Made by a program: the position numbers and the translations under genes
In this document: piece after piece, positions 18,134-27,896 of the stretch
How positions within the stretch are numbered: position 1 is the first letter of the stretch
Layout: every line of letters begins with the position of its first letter
Assembly: GCA_013214355.1 (NCBI GenBank)
Contig: JABSSL010000024.1
Span: 1-64,000 of the forward strand
DNA: 64,000 bases
Direction of reading: 5' to 3'
DNA from: Saprospiraceae bacterium
GTDB lineage: Bacteria > Bacteroidota > Bacteroidia > Chitinophagales > Saprospiraceae
The notes under the pieces: model-generated
Told to the model about the DNA's origin: nothing
What the model saw: only the letters and a program-made list of their open reading frames with translations
Databases searched by the model: none

Positions 18134-19507
18134 TTAGGGGGTGAGGTGTTGCCGCAATAAGCGCTCCAGACCAGGTCCGGGTTCTGGCAGGTTGGCATCA
18201 ATAATTTTACCATCCGGGGCAATTAGGACATACTTAGGGATGAATTGAATATTGTATCGATCTCCATAATCTCCTTGCATCCCATTTTCAATCAAAAGAT
18301 CTGTTGCCGGAGAGGCATCTTCAGCATTTCGAGTAAAGTAACGTTTCCAATCCTGTTCTCGGGCATCCAGGGATACCATCAAAAAAACGATATCTATTTG
18401 ATCGGCAAATTGACGACTAAGCTCTAGTACAGAGGGGCGGTGCCTCAGACACGGTCCGCACCAACTTGCCCAGTTATCAATAAAGACAAATTTGCCCGCA
18501 AAATCAGATAACTTAACTTCATTACCTTCTCGATCAAAGGCGGTAAAATCATAGGCTTCTTCCCCTGCTTGCGACTGGAAGTAGTTGGTTGAAGGTTTTT
18601 CCAATAGAAAATAATAAGGGTTATTAGCCTGGGCCGTCAGAGCCGCTTCCAGTACATCCGCATTAAAGAGTTGAACGTGCTTGGCCCAATAACTGGGGCT
18701 TTCCATCAATTCTTTTAGGTAAATGGCTTGATAGAAGGAGGCTTGTTCTTTGCTCTGTGTAGAGGTACTGATAAACTCAATAAAGGAGGAGATGCTTTGC
18801 AAGGAATCCCGTTGCCGTAAATACTGGACCTCATATTGGTATAGCACATTATGTGGTAAGGTCTTGGTCCATGGATTTTCAGGATCAATGGCTTTCACAA
18901 AATCAAAGAAGGCATCATCAGGAGGGAGGTTTTGTACCAGTCTTCCAAAATAGAAGAGGAATGAATAGATTCTAGCTTCATTCTGATAAGCTAAGAGTGC
19001 CTCCTCTTCAGCCGTCAGGCGATCCCCGTGGCTTTTAATCAGGGTGGCGCGTTCCTGCCTAAAGGCGTCGAATAAAGTAATAATATCCGATAGCTTCTGG
19101 GGGTTGAAAATGGTGCTGCCATTTTCAACGATGAAGTTATTGTTGCTCTTCCAAAGATAGTTGAGTAGTGAATCTGCAAGGTGCTTTGTGGTCAGCGATG
19201 AATCCGCGGCAATACTTACCTCCATCTGCCGCCCAGGCGTAAGACACACTAAATAACTTTTGTCTGCATGTGCACTACGAATTACCCCTGTGGAATAATA
19301 ATCTACTTCAAAATCGGCAGCTGATCCTACTTTAGCGTCAAGGACTAACAAGGCCCTAGAAGTAAGGCCTTCCTCCAAGGTCAGCGGACCTACAGTTGTC
19401 TCGGCGTGCTCTACCTTTAGGGAAAGGGGCTGGCTTTGGATCGACAATGCGTTAGTAAAAAAGACTATCAAAAAGCAGATTAGCCCGTAGCAACTATTCT
19501 TGTACAT
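18134..19507 (-). CDS. exported TlpA/ResA-like thiol-disulfide protein
   Basis: 457 residues. A signal peptide (about 1-26) is followed by a long helical region of ~290 residues typical of Bacteroidota AhpC/TSA-type proteins. The C-terminal thioredoxin fold (about 325-455) has the active site WASWCGPCLRHRPS and a cis-proline region FIPKYVLIAPDGK. It probably acts in the periplasm on protein disulfides or cytochrome maturation. The long N-terminal part probably binds a partner or substrate. No cytochrome-maturation gene is adjacent. Confidence 0.9.
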   Translation of the reverse strand: MYKNSCYGLICFLIVFFTNALSIQSQPLSLKVEHAETTVGPLTLEEGLTSRALLVLDAKVGSAADFEVDYYSTGVIRSAHADKSYLVCLTPGRQMEVSIAADSSLTTKHLADSLLNYLWKSNNNFIVENGSTIFNPQKLSDIITLFDAFRQERATLIKSHGDRLTAEEEALLAYQNEARIYSFLFYFGRLVQNLPPDDAFFDFVKAIDPENPWTKTLPHNVLYQYEVQYLRQRDSLQSISSFIEFISTSTQSKEQASFYQAIYLKELMESPSYWAKHVQLFNADVLEAALTAQANNPYYFLLEKPSTNYFQSQAGEEAYDFTAFDREGNEVKLSDFAGKFVFIDNWASWCGPCLRHRPSVLELSRQFADQIDIVFLMVSLDAREQDWKRYFTRNAEDASPATDLLIENGMQGDYGDRYNIQFIPKYVLIAPDGKIIDANLPEPGPGLERLLRQHLTP

Positions 19508-20029
19508 AGATTGTATCTTGTTAATTGTAACACATACCTCTTGATGTTAAAACGGTGAACTTTGGTGTACTGTTCTGTAGAAAAGTTTATCCGTACTATG
19601 GTTGATCTCACATTGATGATCATTGTTGGATATGAGTATCCTAATCAATCTTAAGCAAGTCCCTGCAGCCCCCATTTTTGACTCAAAACAAATTCATGGT
19701 AGAAATAGTGTTGCCATGTTTGAGTTGATCGAATATGTTCGGGTGCTACAGGAGAATGAGCAAGATGGAGAGACTCGCAGAATTATTTGGGGGAATAATG
19801 ATCCCGTTGGAGCGTATCATGGCCACTATAGAGTGGGTCCCATTAATGCTTCCTTGCCAGCTAATAGAAAGGAGAGAAAGGGAGAGGACAGAAGTTAGAG
19901 AGAAGAAGCCAAATATGAGAGGTAAGGTTTGCTTGGATGTTTCGGACTTGGGTCGATAGTCCACAGTCCATAGTAATCTTCACTATGGACTATGAACCTT
20001 CAACCCTCTACTGGCGAGTCCGAGTCCAC
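19508..20029. other. 522-bp gap without a supported gene; hairpin near its left-strand end
   Basis: Short open frames exist on both strands (for example about 90 codons on + from 19623) but show no recognisable motif, and their composition looks random. A perfect 10-bp inverted repeat, AGTCCATAGT (19965-19974) with ACTATGGACT (19982-19991) and a 7-base loop, lies 39 bases past the stop of the permease gene that ends at 20030. It could terminate that gene, although no strong T-run follows. Confidence 0.4.
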
Positions 20030-22468
20030 CTACTCGTCCTTCAAAGCCTTAATTGGATTGGCCATCGCCGCCTTGATGGCCTGAAAACTGATCGTTATAA
20101 AGGCAATAAGGATAGACAAGATGCCTGCCAAGGCAAATACCCATCCGTTCAGCTCAATATGATAGGCAAAGTTACTAAGCCATTGCCGCATGGCATACCA
20201 AGCTATGGGCGATGCTATCAGCAAAGCGATGAGCACGAGCTTCATGAAATCTTTGGACAAAAGTCCAATCAAGTTGGCGGTGGAAGCCCCCAACACCTTC
20301 CGGATTCCAATTTCCTTGGTGCGCTGCACGGTGATATATGCGGCCAAGCCAAGCAAGCCCATACACGCAATAAAGATTGCTAATAAGCTGAACAAGCCAA
20401 ATATTCGCTGAGAGACCTGCTCTGCTTGATATAATGCGGATAAATCTCCCTCCAAGAAGCTGTATCGGAATGGTCGGTTGGGAGAAAACTCATTCCATTT
20501 TTGTTCTATCCGTTGAATGGTTTGTTGAAGGTCGTCCGCCTGCAGGCGAACCGACAATACGTTGCTGGCCCCGTTCGGGTTTTGATTATGCAGAAAATAC
20601 ACCGGCGAAATCGCTTGGTGAAGCGATTGGAAATGAAAATCCTTCACAAGTCCAACGATCGTATATACCGTCGTAACCTCTTCGCCTGTTTGGAAATTCG
20701 TGTTAACGGTCGTCAAGCGTTTTCCAACGGGTTCTTCCAGCTGCAATTCTTTGGCCGCCGTCTCATTAATCAGCAAGGACAGGGAGTCGTTAAAGGCATC
20801 AGAAAAGTTTCTTCCATCCAATAGCTCCATTTGCAGACAAGACAAGAAATCTTCATCAATGGTTATCCCACTACCAAAGGAGGTTTCCGCATCTCCTTCC
20901 TTCCTAAAAGAGGTACCAAAAAAGTCTTCTCCTGGCATTGTATTGCAGCCACCCACGTTGGTAATCTCGGGAAACTTGAGTAATTCCTCCTTAAAGGCCT
21001 CCGTTTGGGTCCCTAAGATTCCTCCTCCTCGAATCGATAGCACTTTCTCTTGATTAAATCCAAGTTCTTTGTTTCGGATAAATTGCAATTGATTGAATAC
21101 AACGATGGTACTAATGATAAGTATCACGGAAATCATAAATTGGAAGACCACCAGACCGTTGCGCAAGGCTATACCGTGACGCGTAGAACTCAATTTCCCT
21201 TTCAACACCTGGATAGGACGGAAACGAGATAGGACAGCTGCAGGATAGCTCCCTGCCAACAAGCCGATGATAAGCGCTAGCATGGGCAAAGCCAAGACCA
21301 TCCATGGACTAATGATTCCCCCTAAGGTGAATGTCTTCCCAGATAGGTCGTTAAAAACGGGTAAGATGAATATCAGCAAGACTAAGGCCAGGAATACACT
21401 GAATAAACTCACCAGAATAGCCTCCATCAGGAATTGATTCACCAACTGCTTTGGTAACACCCCTAAGGTCTTACGGATGCCTACCTCTTGGGCACGTTCC
21501 GTGGATCTGGCAGTAGACAGGTTCATGAAATTGATGATAGCAATCACCAAAATGAATAAGCCGATGATCCCAAAGATGTAGTTTCGGGTGGTGCTCCCTG
21601 GAGGCTTTATTTCATTCTCCAAATTAGAGGTTAGATAGATATCCGTTAAGGGCTGTAAGTAATAATCATAGCCATTTCCAGCCGCCACATATTCATCATA
21701 GGAAACATTAAATTGGCGTTGAATGGGTCCTGCCGCATACTTGCGTACCATTTGCGGAAACTTCGCCTGCAAAGCGAGTGGGTCGGTCCCTGGTTCTAAT
21801 AGCAAGTAGGTGTAGGCAAAGAAGTTAATGAAATTCTGGTTCTGCAAGAAGGCGAAGCTACTAGAAGAAATGAGCATATTGAATTGGAGATGCGAATTTT
21901 CAGGAACATCTCCACAGACGCCTGTAACGACTAGATCATCGGGAGAATTGGGATTATCTAGCACCTTACCAATGGGGTTTTCATTTCCAAAATACTTGGT
22001 TGCCGCACTTTCCGTCAGTACAACAGTATTGGGTTTATTCAAGGCAGTCGCTATTTCTCCATCTAATAGAGGAATGGAAAATAGCTCAAAGAACTGACTA
22101 TCTGCCCACATGGCATGTGGCTCTTCAAATATATTATCGTTGACCTTGAAGGTAACGGCATTTCCTTGGAAGTAGAATACTCGCACGGCCTCTTTGACCT
22201 CTGGATAGTCGTTCTCCATCATTTCTGCATAACTATGCGGTATAATAGCATAGGAACGCATCCGTCCTGGATACTTACGATCCAAAGCTACTCGGTAAAT
22301 ATCATCTCCCTTCTCATGAAATTTATCAAAGCTAGATTCGTCCCAAACATAGAAGAATATGAGTAAGAAGCAGGCGATGCCAATGGCTAAGCCTAAGATG
22401 TTGATCAGGGTATACCCTTTCTTTCGCCACATATGGCGAAAAGCTAGTTTTAGGTGGTTTCTAAACAT
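20030..22468 (-). CDS. MacB/FtsX-type ABC transporter permease
   Basis: About 812 residues from ATG 22468 (MFRNHLKLAFRHMWRKKGYTLIN). A longer frame from GTG 22516 reads into a dispersed repeat and is rejected. The architecture is double: an N-terminal helix (about 21-42), a periplasmic MacB core, an FtsX block with RAQEVGIRKTLGV, then a second periplasmic domain and the C-terminal FtsX block with RTKEIGIRKVLGAS, ending NPIKALKDE. It is the last of five tandem permease genes on this strand. No ATPase is adjacent. The cargo is unknown. Confidence 0.93.
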   Translation of the reverse strand: MFRNHLKLAFRHMWRKKGYTLINILGLAIGIACFLLIFFYVWDESSFDKFHEKGDDIYRVALDRKYPGRMRSYAIIPHSYAEMMENDYPEVKEAVRVFYFQGNAVTFKVNDNIFEEPHAMWADSQFFELFSIPLLDGEIATALNKPNTVVLTESAATKYFGNENPIGKVLDNPNSPDDLVVTGVCGDVPENSHLQFNMLISSSSFAFLQNQNFINFFAYTYLLLEPGTDPLALQAKFPQMVRKYAAGPIQRQFNVSYDEYVAAGNGYDYYLQPLTDIYLTSNLENEIKPPGSTTRNYIFGIIGLFILVIAIINFMNLSTARSTERAQEVGIRKTLGVLPKQLVNQFLMEAILVSLFSVFLALVLLIFILPVFNDLSGKTFTLGGIISPWMVLALPMLALIIGLLAGSYPAAVLSRFRPIQVLKGKLSSTRHGIALRNGLVVFQFMISVILIISTIVVFNQLQFIRNKELGFNQEKVLSIRGGGILGTQTEAFKEELLKFPEITNVGGCNTMPGEDFFGTSFRKEGDAETSFGSGITIDEDFLSCLQMELLDGRNFSDAFNDSLSLLINETAAKELQLEEPVGKRLTTVNTNFQTGEEVTTVYTIVGLVKDFHFQSLHQAISPVYFLHNQNPNGASNVLSVRLQADDLQQTIQRIEQKWNEFSPNRPFRYSFLEGDLSALYQAEQVSQRIFGLFSLLAIFIACMGLLGLAAYITVQRTKEIGIRKVLGASTANLIGLLSKDFMKLVLIALLIASPIAWYAMRQWLSNFAYHIELNGWVFALAGILSILIAFITISFQAIKAAMANPIKALKDE

Positions 22469-22486
22469 AATAATAATAGTCAATGA

Positions 22487-22625
22487 TTCTTCGGCAAATC
22501 CCCTGTTTATAGACACTCAAAAATGAAATTCAACGCTACACTGACACTGATCGTCCAATGAGAGTCATCATCAGTGGGCGCTTTTTCATCTCCTTTTATG
22601 ATTTTGCATAGGATTTGTCAAAGAA
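22487..22625. mobile_element. MITE-like element, copy 1
   Basis: Terminal inverted repeats of 15 bases (22487-22501 and 22611-22625; 13 of 15 complementary) enclose a core closely matching the element at 50137-50243, including the shared word CAAAAATGAAAT and GGGCGCTT. This copy has about 33 extra bases between the shared halves, and these can themselves fold (ACTGAT ... ATCAGT). It encodes no protein and lies directly 5' of the permease start at 22468, so it may form part of that gene's leader. Confidence 0.7.
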
Positions 22626-22661
22626 GCTAGTCGGTTAAGGATGGATAATAGGATTCACGTA

Positions 22662-25109
22662 TTATTCGTATCGTAAGGCCTCCACAGGATTAAGTCGAGT
22701 AGCCCGAATGGCTTGCCAACTGACCGCTAACCAAGCAATGGCTAAGGCCATTAAACCCACCAGCACAAAAAGCAGTATCCCTACATTCGTGCGATAGGCG
22801 AAATCTGCTAGCCAAGATTGCATGAAGTAGTAAGCAATCGGAGCCCCAATGAGGTTGGCAATCACTACTAGCCAAGTAAAAGGACGATTGAGCAATACCA
22901 AAATGTCCATAGCAGAAGCACCCAGTACTTTTCGTACTCCAATCTCCTTGGTTCTTCGCGCAAGAATCAAGGTGGCCATACCGAATAATCCCATGCAAGC
23001 AATCAGGATGGCCAAAATCGTTGCCCATTGCATAACTGCTCCTAACCGCATCTCGGCTCGATACATCCGATCCAAGTTTTCATCGACAAAGGCAAAGTTA
23101 AACTCCTGATCTGGGGCTACTTTTTCCCAGGCTGCCTGAATTCCTTGTACCGTGCTGGCTAGTTCTCCCCCACTCAATTTAATACTAATTTTGGTCATGG
23201 GTGAATCGGAATAGTCCACATCCGTCACTACTTCATTAACCGCCACTGGATCCATGCTGATCATGAGTGGTTCCACAGCATTATGTAAAGAGCTATAATT
23301 GAAATTTTCTGCAATCCCAATCAGGTGGAAAGCCTCGAAAGGAGCAGGCATACGTTCTTCAGCTTCCTTGATCCCATGAAGGTCAGCCATCGCTCGATTT
23401 ATGATAATGGCGGTACGTGCATCAGCGCCCACCTCCTGAGAAAAATGCCGGCCACTTTCCAACTCGACACCCATCATCGGAAGGAAGTCTTCATCAACCG
23501 TTAATTTGGAAAACCAGCGAAACTTTTGGTTGGGATCCGTATAGCCCAATTGTGTCCACCCAGGAACGCCGAAGGCATGCGAAGAAGTTGCCAAGTCAAT
23601 TACACCTGGTATTTCCCCCAGCTCTTGCTTCAAAATATCCGCTTGCTGAATTCCTTCTTGATACATGTCCGCAAAGGTTTTCCCTTCGCCAGGTGTTGGT
23701 GAATAAGGGAAGGATAACACTTGCTCTTTATCAAAGCCCAAATTGGCATTTTGTATAAATCGTAACTGTTTCTGCATGATCATGGTACTGGCAATTAGGA
23801 CGACCGATAAAACAAATTGAAACCCAATCAATCCACGCAGAACCATATTCTTTCGCGAGCCAAGGCTGGATACGATGTCCTGAAAAGCTAGTTTCGGGGC
23901 ATAACCGGAAGTCACTAAAGCTGGATATATACCAGCGAGGATCCCCAAACCAATGCCAAACCCAGCCAGAGACAAAAGACTCCAAAATGAGACATCAATG
24001 GCAAGTGATTTCCCAGCCATATCATTGAAGTAGGGTAAGGCAACCCCTGCCAGCATCACGCCTACTATCACGGCCCCTAAGCTAATGAGAATCGCTTCGC
24101 TCCAGAACTGCATCATCAATTGCTTTCGATTAGCGCCGCTCACCTTCCGAACGCCCACTTCTTTGGCTCGGGTAACCGACCGCCCTACGGAAAGGGTTAC
24201 AAAATTGATGCCTGCTAGCAACAAGATGAGGAGCGCCACACCGCCCATAATGTAGGGATAGCGACCATCGCTAACAGTGACGATTCCACCGGGCATTTCA
24301 CTATTCAAGTGGATATCCGTCAGGGGCTGAAAACCCACTTCGTATTCCCCTGCTTCGAACTTGCCCGCCACCTTGCCGTCGACATGACTTTGCACCTTTT
24401 GGGTAAGCATCGCCAGCGATTGTCCTTCTTCTAGCAAGATGTAAGTTTCAGGAGATACGACCTGCCAATGGTTGAGCGTTCGCTCCGAAACGAAGGTTTT
24501 GATATTGTCAAAAGGGATTAATATACCGAACTGAAGACTAGAATTAGTGGGAGGTGCAGCCACCACTGCCCCTACTTCGAAGGCATTCCACTCCCCGTCC
24601 ATTTGGATAGAGAGTGTCTTTCCAATCGGATCTTCTTCACCAAAATACTTCTTAGCTGTTGGAGCAGTAATTACAGCAGTCCGTAACTCTTCTAAGCTTT
24701 GTGCGGGATCACCAGCAAGAGATTCAAAATCAAAAGCTCTAAAAAAATCCGGATTTGCTAGATGTATATCCTCCTGTTCCGTCAATTGGCCTTCTCGCAC
24801 ACCGAAGTTGCCCGTCAGATATCGAGGAACGGCTTCAATCTCCGGAAAATTTTCCGCCAGTTCTCGGCCTAGAATATAAGGAGTTGTTGTATTGAAAAAC
24901 ACCTCCCCTTGATAGTGCTCCTTCACCCAAACCCGATAAATACGATCCGCCTTCTCATGAAAGTGATCATAAGTCCATTCCTCTTTGACAAAAAGGAACA
25001 TTAGCATGGCCACCCCGACCCCGATAGCTAAGCCAGTGAGGTTAATGAAGGTGTAACGTCGCTCTTTGAGCAGATGGCGCAGAGCAATCTTGAAGTAATT
25101 TTTGAACAT
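22662..25109 (-). CDS. MacB/FtsX-type ABC transporter permease
   Basis: 815 residues. The N-terminal helix (about 19-42) is followed by a periplasmic MacB core, the first FtsX block (RAKEVGVRKVSGANRKQLM), a second helix (about 425-445), a second periplasmic domain containing an insertion rich in acidic residues (TPGEGKTFADMYQ), and the final FtsX block (RTKEIGVRKVLGAS). It ends in NPVEALRYE. It is the fourth gene in the tandem permease array as transcribed. The gap to the next permease downstream (194 bases) contains the MITE-like element. No nearby ATPase; substrate unknown. Confidence 0.93.
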   Translation of the reverse strand: MFKNYFKIALRHLLKERRYTFINLTGLAIGVGVAMLMFLFVKEEWTYDHFHEKADRIYRVWVKEHYQGEVFFNTTTPYILGRELAENFPEIEAVPRYLTGNFGVREGQLTEQEDIHLANPDFFRAFDFESLAGDPAQSLEELRTAVITAPTAKKYFGEEDPIGKTLSIQMDGEWNAFEVGAVVAAPPTNSSLQFGILIPFDNIKTFVSERTLNHWQVVSPETYILLEEGQSLAMLTQKVQSHVDGKVAGKFEAGEYEVGFQPLTDIHLNSEMPGGIVTVSDGRYPYIMGGVALLILLLAGINFVTLSVGRSVTRAKEVGVRKVSGANRKQLMMQFWSEAILISLGAVIVGVMLAGVALPYFNDMAGKSLAIDVSFWSLLSLAGFGIGLGILAGIYPALVTSGYAPKLAFQDIVSSLGSRKNMVLRGLIGFQFVLSVVLIASTMIMQKQLRFIQNANLGFDKEQVLSFPYSPTPGEGKTFADMYQEGIQQADILKQELGEIPGVIDLATSSHAFGVPGWTQLGYTDPNQKFRWFSKLTVDEDFLPMMGVELESGRHFSQEVGADARTAIIINRAMADLHGIKEAEERMPAPFEAFHLIGIAENFNYSSLHNAVEPLMISMDPVAVNEVVTDVDYSDSPMTKISIKLSGGELASTVQGIQAAWEKVAPDQEFNFAFVDENLDRMYRAEMRLGAVMQWATILAILIACMGLFGMATLILARRTKEIGVRKVLGASAMDILVLLNRPFTWLVVIANLIGAPIAYYFMQSWLADFAYRTNVGILLFVLVGLMALAIAWLAVSWQAIRATRLNPVEALRYE

Positions 25110-25356
25110 AGTCGGAGATTTTTAGGTAGTCATAAAACAACAGCCTGAAACTGTATAAAGGAGCTTAAATCAGAAGAGCAATTTGATAAATTCCCCTACC
25201 GAGATATCTTACTCCATATCTAGCGAAAGCCCCTGAAAGAGTTACATCTCTTCCAGAGGCAGCTTATTATTACAATGTTGAATCCTAATTATTAGGCGCT
25301 TATGAGCACCTTATAACAAGGACGATGAATCTCTTTAATGGTTGCATCTTCCTCCT

Positions 25357-27810
25357 CTACCCCTCCTGCTTAATGGCCTTGACCGGATTAGCCAGAGCTG
25401 CTTTCAGGGATTGCCCACCTACTGTTAAAACACCGACACACATGGCCAGCAAGCCCACCACCCCAAACATCCACCATGGGATAGCTGTTTGATAGGCGAA
25501 ATCTCTCAACCATAGACGTAGAACATACCAGGCTACCGGAATCGCCAGAAGAACAGCTAGTCCGATTAGCTTCAAAAAGTCTTGGCTCAGCAAACCGACG
25601 ATTGATCCCACTGACGCCCCTAGTACTTTGCGAATACCGATTTCTTTTGACCTGAGGAAAGTGGTATAAGACACTAAGGAGAACAGTCCTAAACAGGCTA
25701 CCAGTATAGCCAAAAGTGTAAAGAACAATAGGATACGGCTAAAGACTACCTCCGATTCATAATTTCGCTGGAAGGCATCATCCAAGAAAAAAGAATTAAA
25801 GGCATTACCCGGGAAGAAATCCTGATACAATTCCTTGGCGGCTGCCAATACTATCGCTGCATCGGCATTCTCCATCTTCACCGAAATGAAGTGATTCGGG
25901 CTGTAAAAGGGCATGAAGATCAAAGGTTCGATTTTGTATTGCAGAGATCGCTGGTGGAAATTGGGGAGTACACCAACAATATCCCAACTTTTTCGGCTGG
26001 TTCCGAAAGACAGCTGCTCATTCAAGGCTTTTTCAGGGCTTTCGAAGCCAAATAGCTCGACCGCAGCTTCGTTGATCAGTATATTTTTAACCAAGCCGCC
26101 GTTGAAATCATGATCGCTTAATCGTAGCTTTCTACCACTAATCGGCTCCAACTCATAAAGATCGGTGTAGGCAAAATCGATATCCATAAAGCTAGTGGAA
26201 TAGCCTTGATCCCGATTGGGGCCACTAGGCCGGACATCAAAGATACGCCCTGTCATCATGCCGGGTACACGGCTAGAACTGGCCGCCTTGGTCACCCCGG
26301 GAATCTTCGCGAGCTCCCCTTTGAAGGCATTGATCCTATGAATAAAATTCGAATCATATTGCGCCACAGAGGGCCTATCTAACACTAAAGTCTGGTCGAT
26401 AGCCACCCCTAAGTCTTGCTGATTCATAAAGGTGATTTGACGATAAACCAGCATGGTTCCCGCCATCAAGGCGATAGAAGCAGCGAACTGAAACACAATT
26501 AATCCTCGACGAAGTATTCTACCAGATCCCGCCTGCTGAAACTTCCCTTTAATGATGTTTGTCATCTTGAATCCTGACAAGACAAAAGCAGGATAGCTTC
26601 CCGTTACCAGAACACCTAACAATAGTACTGTCAGTATGACACCAATGAACAGCAAGGCTCCTTCCCCACCCCACAAAAAGCTATTAGGAAGCTCTATACC
26701 TAGATAGGGTACTAGCCGGTGGCGCGCCAATTCCGCAAGTTGAGTAGCTAATAGGAAAGCGATCAGATTCATCAATAGGGCCTCAGATAAAAACTGCCCC
26801 ATTAATTGTGCTCGCCTTGCTCCCACGATCTTACGGACGCCTACCTCTCGCGAGCGTTCAATTGCACGAACGGTAGCTAAATTAACGTAGTTAATCCAGG
26901 CGAGGATAAGGATAAAGAAAGCGATCAAAAGCATGGTAGATACCGAGTTGCCATTAGCAGTAGTACCGATCTCATATTCTAGATCTGAAGAATTTAGGTG
27001 AGCATCTTTTATAGGTTGCAGGTAGAAGTGTTCTTCCGAACCTGATACTTCCTCCCCATTGAAATGCCTTTTGCTGAAGTCAGCGAATTTGGCTTCTAGT
27101 CCTGCAACGTCCGTTCCAGGGGCGAGTTGTATAAAGTGGTAAAAATCCGACCAAGTCCAGCTGTTATCTGCATCAGGATTGAACTGGATAAAGGTAGCAT
27201 AGCTCACAAAAAAATCATACTGCAGAATCGTATTGGCGGGTAGGTCCTTGCAAATCCCTTTAATGATCAGTTGTTGATTGTTGAAATGGATGGGCTGATC
27301 AATCAAACTGGATAGTTGCACATCTTCCCCAAAGAGTTGTTTGGCTCTGCTTTCAGAGATGACCAAGGAATATACTTCTTGTAAAGCAGTAGCTGGATCA
27401 CCAATTAACAGGGGATAACTTAGGACTTGAAAGAAGTTGTTGTCTACAAAAATCGGGTCATCGATCAAGACCATATCTTGGTCGCCCTTGTGCACGTGCA
27501 TACCAAAACCAGGCGCTATTCTAGTCGCCTGTTCTATTTCCGGAAAATCCTCATGCATTTGATACCCGACACGAGGGTAAGTAATGGTACCCAGTTGAAC
27601 CGGTTCGCCATTCTTGAAGCGATGGTTTACCACACGATAAATCCGATCCGCATTCTCGTGAAAGCCATCAAAGCTCCTTTCAAAACTAACGTATTCCAAT
27701 AGCATGAGGCACGCCCCCATCCCAATGGCCAAGCCTAACATATTGACTAAGGCAAAACGTTTATTCTTAAACAAACTACGAACAGCTGATTTGAAATAAT
27801 GCTGTAACAT
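25357..27810 (-). CDS. MacB/FtsX-type ABC transporter permease
   Basis: 817 residues with the usual double MacB-core/FtsX layout. It opens MLQHYFKSAVRSLFKNKRF with a helix at about 20-40. The first FtsX block carries RSREVGVRKIVGARRAQLM and the second carries RSKEIGIRKVLGAS, with a NPVKAIKQEG tail. Third in the tandem array as transcribed. The 247-base gap after it holds an imperfect hairpin at 25233-25256 but no strong terminator. Sequence differs widely in the periplasmic domains from its neighbours, as expected if each copy has its own partner or signal. Confidence 0.93.
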   Translation of the reverse strand: MLQHYFKSAVRSLFKNKRFALVNMLGLAIGMGACLMLLEYVSFERSFDGFHENADRIYRVVNHRFKNGEPVQLGTITYPRVGYQMHEDFPEIEQATRIAPGFGMHVHKGDQDMVLIDDPIFVDNNFFQVLSYPLLIGDPATALQEVYSLVISESRAKQLFGEDVQLSSLIDQPIHFNNQQLIIKGICKDLPANTILQYDFFVSYATFIQFNPDADNSWTWSDFYHFIQLAPGTDVAGLEAKFADFSKRHFNGEEVSGSEEHFYLQPIKDAHLNSSDLEYEIGTTANGNSVSTMLLIAFFILILAWINYVNLATVRAIERSREVGVRKIVGARRAQLMGQFLSEALLMNLIAFLLATQLAELARHRLVPYLGIELPNSFLWGGEGALLFIGVILTVLLLGVLVTGSYPAFVLSGFKMTNIIKGKFQQAGSGRILRRGLIVFQFAASIALMAGTMLVYRQITFMNQQDLGVAIDQTLVLDRPSVAQYDSNFIHRINAFKGELAKIPGVTKAASSSRVPGMMTGRIFDVRPSGPNRDQGYSTSFMDIDFAYTDLYELEPISGRKLRLSDHDFNGGLVKNILINEAAVELFGFESPEKALNEQLSFGTSRKSWDIVGVLPNFHQRSLQYKIEPLIFMPFYSPNHFISVKMENADAAIVLAAAKELYQDFFPGNAFNSFFLDDAFQRNYESEVVFSRILLFFTLLAILVACLGLFSLVSYTTFLRSKEIGIRKVLGASVGSIVGLLSQDFLKLIGLAVLLAIPVAWYVLRLWLRDFAYQTAIPWWMFGVVGLLAMCVGVLTVGGQSLKAALANPVKAIKQEG

Positions 27811-27896
27811 GAAGGTCTTTTTTGTTTAGTAGCAATCTTTATTGACTGCTGCTTTGGTAATTTATGCTTAGTCAACTTCCATTACAATCTAGCTAT

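Noticed and set aside
19623-19959. Short open reading frames on both strands of the 19.5-20.0 kb gap
   Set aside because: No recognisable motif, no ribosome-binding site and overlapping frames on both strands; composition looks like non-coding sequence.
22469-22516. GTG start extending the permease by 16 residues
   Set aside because: The extra sequence comes from the dispersed repeat and its leading residues resemble those produced by the other copy at 50137-50166. The ATG at 22468 gives the family-typical N-terminus.
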